In this document: positions 41,876 through 49,310 of the stretch, in pieces | How the letters are laid out: the number at the start of each line of letters is the position of its first letter | Position numbering within the stretch: the stretch's first letter is position 1 | Source: Pseudomonadota bacterium | Lineage (GTDB): Bacteria; Pseudomonadota; Gammaproteobacteria; Burkholderiales; Burkholderiaceae_C | Assembly: GCA_021848345.1 (NCBI GenBank) | Contig: JAJZUV010000006.1 | Coordinates: forward strand, 1-64,000 | Length of the DNA: 64,000 nucleotides | Direction: 5' to 3' | Notes under the pieces: model-generated | What the model was told of the DNA's origin: nothing | Databases searched by the model: none | Seen by the model: only the letters and a program-made list of their open reading frames with translations | Program-made: the position numbers and the translations under genes

Positions 41876-43583
41876 ACCCGCCGCCGCCCTGGCCCTGGCG
41901 CTGGCGGCCTTCGGCTGGATCGCCGGCGGCTTTTCCTCCTACGAGCTCGGCCTGTACGTGATCTACGGCATCGCCACGCAGGGGGTGGCGCTGTGCTGGG
42001 GGCGCCTGGGATTCCTGTCCCTGGGCAATGCGTTGTTCTTCGGCATGGGCGCCTACCTGTGCGGCGGGGTGATGAAGGCCGCGGTCGCGCACCCCGCCTG
42101 GTACGCGGCGCTTCCGCTGGCACTGCTGCTGCCGGCCGCGCTGGCCTACCTGATCGCGCGCGCGCTGTTCGCCAGGGTCGCGCGCAGCGGTCCGTATTTC
42201 GCGCTGGTCACGCTGGCCCTGTGCATGCTGGGCTATCTGGTGGCCCAGCAATGGACTTCGGTCACAGGGGGCTACAACGGCATGCTGGGCATCCCGGGCC
42301 TGCCGGGTTTCGACCGCTACGGCGACCTGTACGGCGTGATCGTCGCCGTGGCGGTGGCCTCGACCTGGTTGCTCGGCACCCTGCTGGGCCGGCCGCTGGG
42401 CGTGGTGTGGAGCGGCATCGAACAGCACGAGCAGCGCATGCAGCTGTACGGCTACGCGACCGACCGCATCAAGGCCTGGGCCTTCGCGCTGTCGGCGCTG
42501 CTGGCCGCGCTGGCGGGTTGCCTGTTCGCCTGGCAGCAGGGCCTGGTGACGCCCCAGTCGATCGGTTTCGGGTTGTCCACCGACCTGGTCATCTGGGCCG
42601 CGGTGGGCGGCAAGGCCAGTCCGCTTGGCTCCTTGCTGGGTGCCGTGGGCATCGGCTACGCGTCGATGCTGCTGCGCCAGCATTTCAGCCAGTGGGAGGT
42701 CGTGCTGGGGGCCATGTTCATCGCGGTGGTGCTGTTCCTGCCCCAGGGACTGGCCGGTTTGCTGCGCCGCCGTGCCGGCGGGTCGCACCCGCCGGCCGAT
42801 GTGGACGCACCCGGCGCGCCCGCGCCCACCCAGCCCTTGCGCCTCGAATTGCGCGATCTGCGCGCTGCGCAGGGTGGCGTGCGCATTCTGGACGGACTCA
42901 GCCTGTCCCTGGACGGGCCGGGAATCCGCAGCGTCATCGGGCCCAACGGGGCCGGCAAGACCTCCACCTTTCACGCCATCGTCGGCCAGCTTCCGCTGCG
43001 TGGCGGGGCCATCGTGCTCGACGGGCGCGACCTCGCCGGCTTGGAGCCGTGGCGTGTGGCTCGTCGCGGCGTCGGACGCAAATTCCAGGTCCCGACGGTG
43101 TTCGCGCGGCTCAGCGTGGCCGACAACCTGCGCCTGGCCCTGTGGGCCGGGCGTCTGCACGGGGCGGGCTGGCTGAGCCATCGGCCCCTGCGCTGGCGCA
43201 GTCCGCTGCTGCAGGACCTGCAACAGCGCTTCCCGGTGCTGGCGTCGCAGGCGCAGGCGCGCGCCGGCGAGCTCTCGCAGGGCCAGCGCCAGGCCCTGGA
43301 GTTCGCGATGACCGTCCTCCCCGAGCCCCGCCTGGTGCTGCTCGACGAGCCCTGCGCCGGACTGTCGCCGGCCGAGACCGCGCACATGGCGCAGGCGATT
43401 CGCGCGGTGGTGGCGCGCATCGGAGCCGCGGCGCTGCTCATCGAGCACGACATCGGCGCGGTGGCGGCCATGGGCGGCGAGGTCTTCGTGCTGCACCAGG
43501 GGGCACTGCTGGCCCGTGGCGAGCTGGCGCAGGTGCAGGCCGACCCGGCCGTGCGCGCCGTCTACGCGGGAGGGCGCAAATGA
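41853..43583 (+). CDS. Fused ABC permease-ATPase, LivM-LivG type
   Basis: The 576-residue protein joins two normally separate subunits. Residues 1-310 are a LivM-type permease with about eight to ten spans (GRLGFLSLGNALFFGMGAYL, TSVTGGYNGMLGIPG, VGGKASPLGSLLGAVGIGYASMLL). Residues about 335-576 are a LivG ATPase with Walker A GPNGAGKTS, the signature GELSQGQRQALEFAM, Walker B LVLLDEPCAGLSP and the switch His in LIEHDI. A Pro/Ala-rich linker (SHPPADVDAPGAPAPTQP) links them. It gives the second permease half and one ATPase of the importer. Confidence 0.87.
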   Translation: MDSLRDARPAAALALALAAFGWIAGGFSSYELGLYVIYGIATQGVALCWGRLGFLSLGNALFFGMGAYLCGGVMKAAVAHPAWYAALPLALLLPAALAYLIARALFARVARSGPYFALVTLALCMLGYLVAQQWTSVTGGYNGMLGIPGLPGFDRYGDLYGVIVAVAVASTWLLGTLLGRPLGVVWSGIEQHEQRMQLYGYATDRIKAWAFALSALLAALAGCLFAWQQGLVTPQSIGFGLSTDLVIWAAVGGKASPLGSLLGAVGIGYASMLLRQHFSQWEVVLGAMFIAVVLFLPQGLAGLLRRRAGGSHPPADVDAPGAPAPTQPLRLELRDLRAAQGGVRILDGLSLSLDGPGIRSVIGPNGAGKTSTFHAIVGQLPLRGGAIVLDGRDLAGLEPWRVARRGVGRKFQVPTVFARLSVADNLRLALWAGRLHGAGWLSHRPLRWRSPLLQDLQQRFPVLASQAQARAGELSQGQRQALEFAMTVLPEPRLVLLDEPCAGLSPAETAHMAQAIRAVVARIGAAALLIEHDIGAVAAMGGEVFVLHQGALLARGELAQVQADPAVRAVYAGGRK

Positions 43584-44278
43584 CCGGCGCGGGCGGTCTG
43601 GCCTTCGACGAGCTGCATGGCGGCTACGCCGACACCACGGTGGTGCGGGGAGTGTCCGGCACGGTCGGGCCGGGCCAGGTGCTGGGCGTGCTCGGGCGCA
43701 ACGGCGTGGGCAAGAGCACCCTGCTCAAGATGCTGGGCGGAGTCGTCGTGCCGAGCGCCGGACGCGTGCTCTGGGACGGCGCCGACGTGACCCGCATGGC
43801 GCTGCAGCGCCGCCTCGGGCGCGGCATCAGCTACACGCCGCAGGACGACATCGTGTTCGGCGAACTCAGCGTGGCCGACAACCTGTACCTGCATCTGGAG
43901 AACCGGAATCCAGCCCGCTACGCCGGGCTGCAGCAGGCCTTCCCGCTGCTCGCGCAGCGCCAGGCGCAACGCGCGGGCACGCTCAGCGGGGGCGAGCGCA
44001 AGCTGGTGTCCTTCGCGCGCGCGCTGGCGCTGGAGGCGCCGCTGACCCTGCTGGACGAACCCACCGAGGGGGTCCAGCCGGAGAACGTCGAGCGCATGGG
44101 GCGTCTGGTGCGCGAGCGTTGCACGCGGGCAGCCTCGTTCGTCATCGTCGAGCAGCACCTGGAATGGGTGATGTCCATCGCCGACACCCTGCTGGTGCTG
44201 GATCACGGCGAGGTCGTGCTGCGCGGCGCCGCCGCCGAGCTCTCGCGCGCCGACGTCGAGCGCCACCTGGTGGTGTAG
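43580..44278 (+). CDS. ABC transporter ATPase, LivF/UrtE type
   Basis: The 232-residue ATPase has Walker A LGRNGVGKSTLLKMLGG, signature TLSGGERKLVSFARAL, Walker B LTLLDEPTEGVQP and switch His in VIVEQHLEWVM. GISYTPQDDIVFGELSVADNLYLHL is the usual LivF Q-loop region (normally YVPQ). ATG 43580 overlaps the fused gene's stop (ATGA), so the ABC module is co-translated. With the binding protein and both permease halves it completes the importer. Confidence 0.9.
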   Translation: MTGAGGLAFDELHGGYADTTVVRGVSGTVGPGQVLGVLGRNGVGKSTLLKMLGGVVVPSAGRVLWDGADVTRMALQRRLGRGISYTPQDDIVFGELSVADNLYLHLENRNPARYAGLQQAFPLLAQRQAQRAGTLSGGERKLVSFARALALEAPLTLLDEPTEGVQPENVERMGRLVRERCTRAASFVIVEQHLEWVMSIADTLLVLDHGEVVLRGAAAELSRADVERHLVV

Positions 44279-44384
44279 ACCCGGCCCGCCGGTTCGCCGA
44301 CGCTTGCCGGCAATTCCCGCGCGGGCGCAATAGACTCCTCGCATGGATGGCGCGGCCCGCGCCGCCCCCTGCCTGGAGCCTGCC

Positions 44385-44852
44385 ATGGAAAGCCGACCGC
44401 CGCTTCCGCCCTTCACCCGCGAGACCGCCATCCAGAAAGTCCGCATGGCCGAGGACGCCTGGAACACCCGCGACCCGGCGCGCGTGGCGCTGGCCTACAC
44501 CGTCGACACGCGCTGGCGCAACCGCGCCGAATTCCCCCAGGGCCGCGAGCAGGTGCGAGGCTTCCTGGAGCGCAAGTGGGCGCGCGAGCTCGACTACCGC
44601 CTGATCAAGGAGCTGTGGGCCTTCGGCGAGGACCGCATCGCGGTGCGCTTCGCCTACGAATGGCACGACGACTCGGGCCAGTGGTACCGCAGCTACGGCA
44701 ACGAGAACTGGCAGTTCGATGCCCACGGACTGATGGCGGTGCGCCACGCGAGCATCAACGACCTGCCCATCGCCGAGACCGAGCGCAAGTACTTCTGGCC
44801 CCTGGGGCGCCGCCCCGACGACCATCCGGGGCTGTCGGAGCTCGGCCTCTGA
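44385..44852 (+). CDS. NTF2-like DUF1348 protein
   Basis: The 155-residue protein matches DUF1348 throughout: [76 protein letters not shown], then [21 protein letters not shown]. It is an NTF2-like cavity-fold protein of unknown function, widespread in proteobacteria. GGAG before ATG 44385 fixes the start; an upstream ATG at 44343 is unlikely. TAGACT at 44331-44336 may be its -10. Its stop is 4 nt before the ThDP-enzyme start, so they are probably one operon. Confidence 0.85.
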   Translation: MESRPPLPPFTRETAIQKVRMAEDAWNTRDPARVALAYTVDTRWRNRAEFPQGREQVRGFLERKWARELDYRLIKELWAFGEDRIAVRFAYEWHDDSGQWYRSYGNENWQFDAHGLMAVRHASINDLPIAETERKYFWPLGRRPDDHPGLSELGL

Positions 44853-44856
44853 GGCC

Positions 44857-46527
44857 ATGCCCGCAGCCGCCCAGGCCCTGCTGCGCACCCTCGTCGATGC
44901 GGGGGTCGACGTGTGTTTCACCAATCCCGGCACCTCGGAGATGCACTTCGTCGCCGCGCTGGACGCCGAGCCTCGCATGCGCGCGGTGCTCACGTTGTTC
45001 GAGGGCGTCGCCACCGGGGCCGCCGACGGCTATGCCCGCATGAGCGGCCGCCCGGCGGCCACGCTGCTGCACCTGGGCTGCGGCCTGGGCAACGGCCTGG
45101 CCAACCTGCACAACGCGCGCAAGGCGCGGGTGCCGCTGCTCAACATCGTCGGGGACCACGCCGCCGGCCACGCGCAGTACGACACGCCGCTGCAGTCGGA
45201 TATCGAGACCGTCGCGCGCAACGTGTCCGGCTGGTTGCGCCGCAGTGCCTCCAGTGCCTCGCTGTGCGGGGACGCGCTGGAGGCGCTGGCCGCCGCGCGG
45301 TCGGCGCCGGGCCAGGTGGCCACGCTGATCCTGCCGGCGGACGTGTCGTGGGGCGAAGCGGCCGAGGCGGCCGACGCGCGGCGCCCGTCCGCGCCCGCGC
45401 CGGCCCCCGCCCCCGCGGTGTCCGAGGACCTGGTGCGGGAAGTTGCCCGCGCGCTCGGCGCAGGGCGGCGTGCCGCGCTGCTGCTGGGCGGGCGCGCGTT
45501 GCGCGAGCCCCTGCTTCGACTGGCCGCGCGCATCGCGGCGCGCACCGGCGCGCGTCTGCTGGGCGAGGTGTTTCCCGCGCGCATGCAGCGCGGCGCGGGT
45601 CTGCCGGTGGTGGAGCGCCTGGCCTACCTGCCCGAGCTGGCCGCGGTGCAACTGGCCGAGCTCGACGAGCTCGTGCTGCTGGATGCGCGCGAACCGGTGT
45701 CCTTCTTCGCCTACCCGGGCAAGGCGGCGCGCCTGCTGCCGCCGGGCTGCCGGGTGCGCGCGCTGGCCGAGGCGCCATGCGACCTGCACGAGGCGCTCGA
45801 GCGTCTGGTCCGGCAGCTCGATGCGGGCAGCGCGCCGCCGTTGCTGCAGGCGGCGGCGCGCCCGCCCCGTCCGCGCGGCGCGCTCAATGCGCGCAAGGTC
45901 TGTCAGGCGCTGGGCCACCTGCTGCCCGAGGACGCCATCGTGGTCGACGAGGCGCAGACCTCGGGGGTCATGCTGCCGGCCTTCACCGCGGGCGCGCCGG
46001 CGCACGATCTGCTGGCGCTGACCGGCGGGGCGATCGGGCAGGGTCTGCCGCTGGCGCTGGGCGCCGCGGTGGCCTGCCCCGGGCGTCCGGTGATCGCGCT
46101 GGTGGGCGACGGCGCCGCCATGTACACGCCGCAGGCGCTGTGGAGCATGGCCCGCGAGGGCGCGCGGGTGATCGCCGTGGTGTTCAACAACCGGGCCTAT
46201 TCGATCCTGGAGCTCGAGCTGCAGCGCGTCGGGGCGGGTCGCGCGCGAGGGCGTGCGCGCGCGCAGTTCGACCTGGCCCGGCCGGAGCTGGACTTCGTGC
46301 GCCTGGCCGAAGGCATGGGCGTGTCCGCGCGGCGGGCCGCCACGGCGCCGGAATTCCTCGCGGCACTCGAGCATGCGCTGGCGCATCCGGGCCCGCATCT
46401 TATCGAGGCCGTGGTGCCGCGCGCCTATGCGGGCCTGAAGCTGCGCCTGCTGCCGCGCCTGCTCGCCGCGCTGGACCGCCTGCCGCCGGGCATGGCCAGG
46501 GCGGTCAAGCGCGGCGTGGCCCCCTGA
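44857..46527 (+). CDS. Thiamine-diphosphate enzyme, acetolactate synthase/benzoylformate decarboxylase-like
   Basis: The 556-residue ThDP enzyme has the catalytic Glu49 in LTLFEGVATGAADGYARM, a central NAD/FAD-like domain (DLVREVARALGAGRRAALLLGGRALRE), and the ThDP-binding motif ALVGDGAAMYTPQALWSMAREGARVIAVVFNNRAY (GDG...NN) at about 410-450. It lacks a close match to biosynthetic IlvB, so it is a catabolic-type enzyme acting on an alpha-keto acid. With the mandelamide-type amidase in the same region, an arylglyoxylate-type substrate is conceivable but unproven. Confidence 0.8.
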   Translation: MPAAAQALLRTLVDAGVDVCFTNPGTSEMHFVAALDAEPRMRAVLTLFEGVATGAADGYARMSGRPAATLLHLGCGLGNGLANLHNARKARVPLLNIVGDHAAGHAQYDTPLQSDIETVARNVSGWLRRSASSASLCGDALEALAAARSAPGQVATLILPADVSWGEAAEAADARRPSAPAPAPAPAVSEDLVREVARALGAGRRAALLLGGRALREPLLRLAARIAARTGARLLGEVFPARMQRGAGLPVVERLAYLPELAAVQLAELDELVLLDAREPVSFFAYPGKAARLLPPGCRVRALAEAPCDLHEALERLVRQLDAGSAPPLLQAAARPPRPRGALNARKVCQALGHLLPEDAIVVDEAQTSGVMLPAFTAGAPAHDLLALTGGAIGQGLPLALGAAVACPGRPVIALVGDGAAMYTPQALWSMAREGARVIAVVFNNRAYSILELELQRVGAGRARGRARAQFDLARPELDFVRLAEGMGVSARRAATAPEFLAALEHALAHPGPHLIEAVVPRAYAGLKLRLLPRLLAALDRLPPGMARAVKRGVAP

Positions 46528-46547
46528 GGACCGCGGCTCCGCGGTCC
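46528..46547 (+). other. Perfect hairpin between the ThDP gene and the phosphotransferase fusion gene
   Basis: GGACCGCGG - CT - CCGCGGTCC starts at the base after the ThDP-enzyme TGA and ends 7 nt before the next ATG. Arms are 9 bp and perfect. No T-run follows, so it is not a typical intrinsic terminator. It lies where a ribosome site would be expected for the next gene, so it may affect its translation, or be a binding site. Confidence 0.45.
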
Positions 46548-46554
46548 CATACGC

Positions 46555-48138
46555 ATGGGCACGTCCACGCACGAGACGCGACCGAGGGCCCCCGCGGCGG
46601 GAGGCGGGTTGCAGGTCGACGCGCTGCGGGCCTGGCTGGAGGCCTCCACCGGACGCCCGGTGCGCCTGCTCGAGACCCACCTGTCCTGGGTGCTGCTCGA
46701 CGGCGAGCACGCCTGGAAGATCAAGAAGCCCCTGCGCCTGGGCTTCGTGGACTTCTCCACGCCGAAGGCGCGGCTCCATGCCTGCCGCGAGGAGCTGCGC
46801 CTGAACCGACGCCTGGCTTCGTGGCTGTACCTCGACGTGGTGCCCGTGCGCGGCAGCCCGGCGCGGCCGCGCCTGGGCGGGGAGGGCCGCGCGATCGACC
46901 ACGCGCTGCGCATGCGCCAGTTCCCGGACGACGCCCTGCTTGGCCGCCGCCTGGCCGAAGGCCGGCTCGACGGCGCCACGGTGGACCGCCTGGCCGCGCG
47001 GCTCGCGGAGTTCCACCTGCGGGCGCCGCGCGCGGCACCCGATGCCGGCCACGGCGCGCCGGCACAGGTGCTGGGCGCCACCGCCCAGGTGCTGACGGGA
47101 CTCGCCGCGCGGGGCCCCGACCCCCGCCTTGCCGAGCTGGCGGCGTGGTGCGGAGCCGAGGGACGGCGCCTGCGCCGGCGTTTCGAGGCGCGCCTGCGCG
47201 ATGGCTGGGTGCGCGAGGGTCACGGCGACCTGCATCTGGACAACCTGGTCGAGATCGACGGCGAGATCACCGCCTTCGACTGCCTCGAATTCGACCCCTC
47301 GCTGCGCTGGATCGACGTGCAGGCCGACATCGCCTTCGCCTGCGTGGACCTGCAGGCCCACGGACGCGCCGATCTGGGCTGGCGCCTGCTCGACGGCTGG
47401 CTCGAGGCGATCGGCGACCATGCCGGCATGGCCGTGCATCGCTACTACATGGTCTACCGGGCCCTGGTGCGCGCGCTGGTGGTCGCGATCCGCCGCGCGC
47501 AGGGCGTGCCGGACGGCGGCACGGACTACCTGGCCGTGGCCGTCCGGCTCGCGCGCGCCCGCCAGCCGCGACTGCTCATCACCCGCGGGCCTTCGGGCTC
47601 GGGCAAGAGCCGGCTGGCGCTGGCGCTGGTCGAGGCGACGGGCGCGGTGCGCCTGCGATCGGACGTCGAGCGCAAGCGCCTGTTCGGGCTCGGAGCCCTG
47701 CAGGCCGGCGATGCGCGGCGCGTCTACTCGGCACGGGCCACGCTTCGCACCTACGCCAGCCTGCGTCGGCGCGCGCGCGACGTGCTCGCCGCGGGCTATC
47801 CGGTCATCGTCGACGCGGCGTTCCTGGACGCGACGCGGCGCCAGGCCTTCGCCGCGCTGGCGCGCGCCATGGGAGTGCCTTTCGCGCTGCTCGATTGCCA
47901 TGCGGATCCCGCGCTGTTGCGCGAGCGCGTGCGGGCGCGGCGCCTGCGCGGCGACGACCCCTCGGAGGCCGACCTGCAAGTGCTCGAAGCGCAACTCGCG
48001 CGCACCGAGGCCCTGCGCCCCGAGGAGTGCGCGCTGTGCATCGACGTGGATACCGGCGTGCCGATCGACACCCCGGCGGTGGTCGCGCGCTGGGCGGCCC
48101 TGGCCGGCCGTGGCGCGGCCGCGGGGGGCGCTCCGTGA
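46555..48138 (+). CDS. Aminoglycoside-phosphotransferase-like/P-loop kinase fusion protein
   Basis: The 527-residue protein has two parts. Residues about 20-330 are a phosphotransferase-like kinase with Brenner motif REGHGDLHLDNLVEIDG and DFDCLEFDPSLRWIDVQADIA. Residues about 340-510 are an AAA/P-loop kinase with Walker A LLITRGPSGSGKSRLALALVEATGA and later DVERKRLFGL and DAAFLDATRRQAFAALA. Such fusions are conserved in proteobacteria; the phosphoryl acceptor is unknown. The product overlaps the DHH-like gene by GTGA, hinting at a joint role. Confidence 0.82.
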   Translation: MGTSTHETRPRAPAAGGGLQVDALRAWLEASTGRPVRLLETHLSWVLLDGEHAWKIKKPLRLGFVDFSTPKARLHACREELRLNRRLASWLYLDVVPVRGSPARPRLGGEGRAIDHALRMRQFPDDALLGRRLAEGRLDGATVDRLAARLAEFHLRAPRAAPDAGHGAPAQVLGATAQVLTGLAARGPDPRLAELAAWCGAEGRRLRRRFEARLRDGWVREGHGDLHLDNLVEIDGEITAFDCLEFDPSLRWIDVQADIAFACVDLQAHGRADLGWRLLDGWLEAIGDHAGMAVHRYYMVYRALVRALVVAIRRAQGVPDGGTDYLAVAVRLARARQPRLLITRGPSGSGKSRLALALVEATGAVRLRSDVERKRLFGLGALQAGDARRVYSARATLRTYASLRRRARDVLAAGYPVIVDAAFLDATRRQAFAALARAMGVPFALLDCHADPALLRERVRARRLRGDDPSEADLQVLEAQLARTEALRPEECALCIDVDTGVPIDTPAVVARWAALAGRGAAAGGAP

Positions 48139-49130
48139 GTCCGCCGGGCCGCCGCATCGACGTGTGCAACGGCGACGCCGACGGGCTGTGCGCCGTCGTG
48201 CAGTGGCGCCAGATCGATCCCGCGCCGGCCGAGCTGATCACCGGACTCAAGCGCGACATCGAACTGCTGGGCCGGGTGAGCGCCGGCGCGGGCGACGAGA
48301 TCCTGGTCTGCGACCTGTCCATGCAACGCAATCTGCGCGAACTCCTGCGCCTGCTCGACGCGGGGGCCAGCGTGCGTTATTTCGACCATCACGCGGCGGG
48401 GGACGTCCCGCGCCATCCCGGGCTGCAGGCGCATCTGGATTTCTCGCCCCGCATGTGCAGCAGCCTGCTGGTCGACCGCTTCCTGGGCGGTCGCCGGCGC
48501 GCCTGGGCCCTCGTGGGCGCCTATGGCGACAACCTGGCCGAGGTGGCCGATGCGCTGGCGCTGCGCGAGGGCCTCGACGCGGGCCGTCGCGCGGCGCTGC
48601 GCCGGCTCGGCGAGGCCGTGAACTACAACGCCTACGGCGACTCCGAGGCCGACGTGCTGATCCCCCCGGCGGATCTGTATCGCCTGCTGCTGCGCTACGA
48701 GGACCCGTTGCTGCTGCTCGAACGCGAGCCCGTCGTCGGGCGCATCGACGCGCTGCGCGACGCCGACCTGCGGCAGGCGCTGGCCCTGGGTCCCTGGCGC
48801 GAAGGGGCGCGTTCGCGCATCTGGCGCCTGCCGGACGCCGCCTGGAGCCGCCGCGTGGGCGGAAGCCTGGCCAATCTGCTCGCCGGGCAGCGCCCGGCGC
48901 TGGCGCACGCGGTGCTGCGCGACACCGCCGCGGGCCCGCTGGTGGCCAGCGTGCGCGCCCCGTTGCGCGCGCCGTGGGGCACCCACGAGCTGTGCGCGCG
49001 GTTCGGCGGTGCCGGGCGCGCAGGGGCCGGCGGCATCGACGCCCTGCCGCCGGGCGAGTTGAAGCGTTTCGTCGATGCCTTCGACGCGGCGCAGTGGTCG
49101 CGAGGCCGCCGAGGGCGACAGCCTCGGTAG
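48135..49130 (+). CDS. DHH-family phosphoesterase-like protein
   Basis: The 331-residue protein begins at GTG 48135 (overlap GTGA) with DVCNGDADGLCAVVQWRQI and has VRYFDHHAAGDVP and the C-terminal GGAGRAGAGGI, the patterns of DHH/DHHA1 phosphoesterases. The DHH core gives Mn-dependent hydrolysis of phosphoester bonds in nucleotides. The middle segment (NLAEVADALALREGLDAGRRAALRRLGEAVNYNAYGDSEAD) is specific to this subgroup. The substrate is unknown. Coupling to the kinase fusion suggests the two act on the same type of compound. Confidence 0.68.
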   Translation: MSPPGRRIDVCNGDADGLCAVVQWRQIDPAPAELITGLKRDIELLGRVSAGAGDEILVCDLSMQRNLRELLRLLDAGASVRYFDHHAAGDVPRHPGLQAHLDFSPRMCSSLLVDRFLGGRRRAWALVGAYGDNLAEVADALALREGLDAGRRAALRRLGEAVNYNAYGDSEADVLIPPADLYRLLLRYEDPLLLLEREPVVGRIDALRDADLRQALALGPWREGARSRIWRLPDAAWSRRVGGSLANLLAGQRPALAHAVLRDTAAGPLVASVRAPLRAPWGTHELCARFGGAGRAGAGGIDALPPGELKRFVDAFDAAQWSRGRRGRQPR

Positions 49131-49310
49131 CGCGGCGGGTCCGGGCTCCGGCGCGCGCACGAGGCGAGACGGATACAACTCGATACGCCACTTTGTCGCG
49201 GAATGGCCTGAAAATGGACCAAAAGCCGCGCCCCCGCGGGGTGCAGCGGCCAGGCACGGCCACGACGGCCGTCGCCAGTACACTGGGATGCAGGGATCGA
49301 GGGGGGCGCC

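Noticed and set aside
46528-46547. Intrinsic terminator after the ThDP gene
   Set aside because: The stem is strong but followed by CATACG and a start codon, without a T-run. It is kept only as a hairpin of unknown role.
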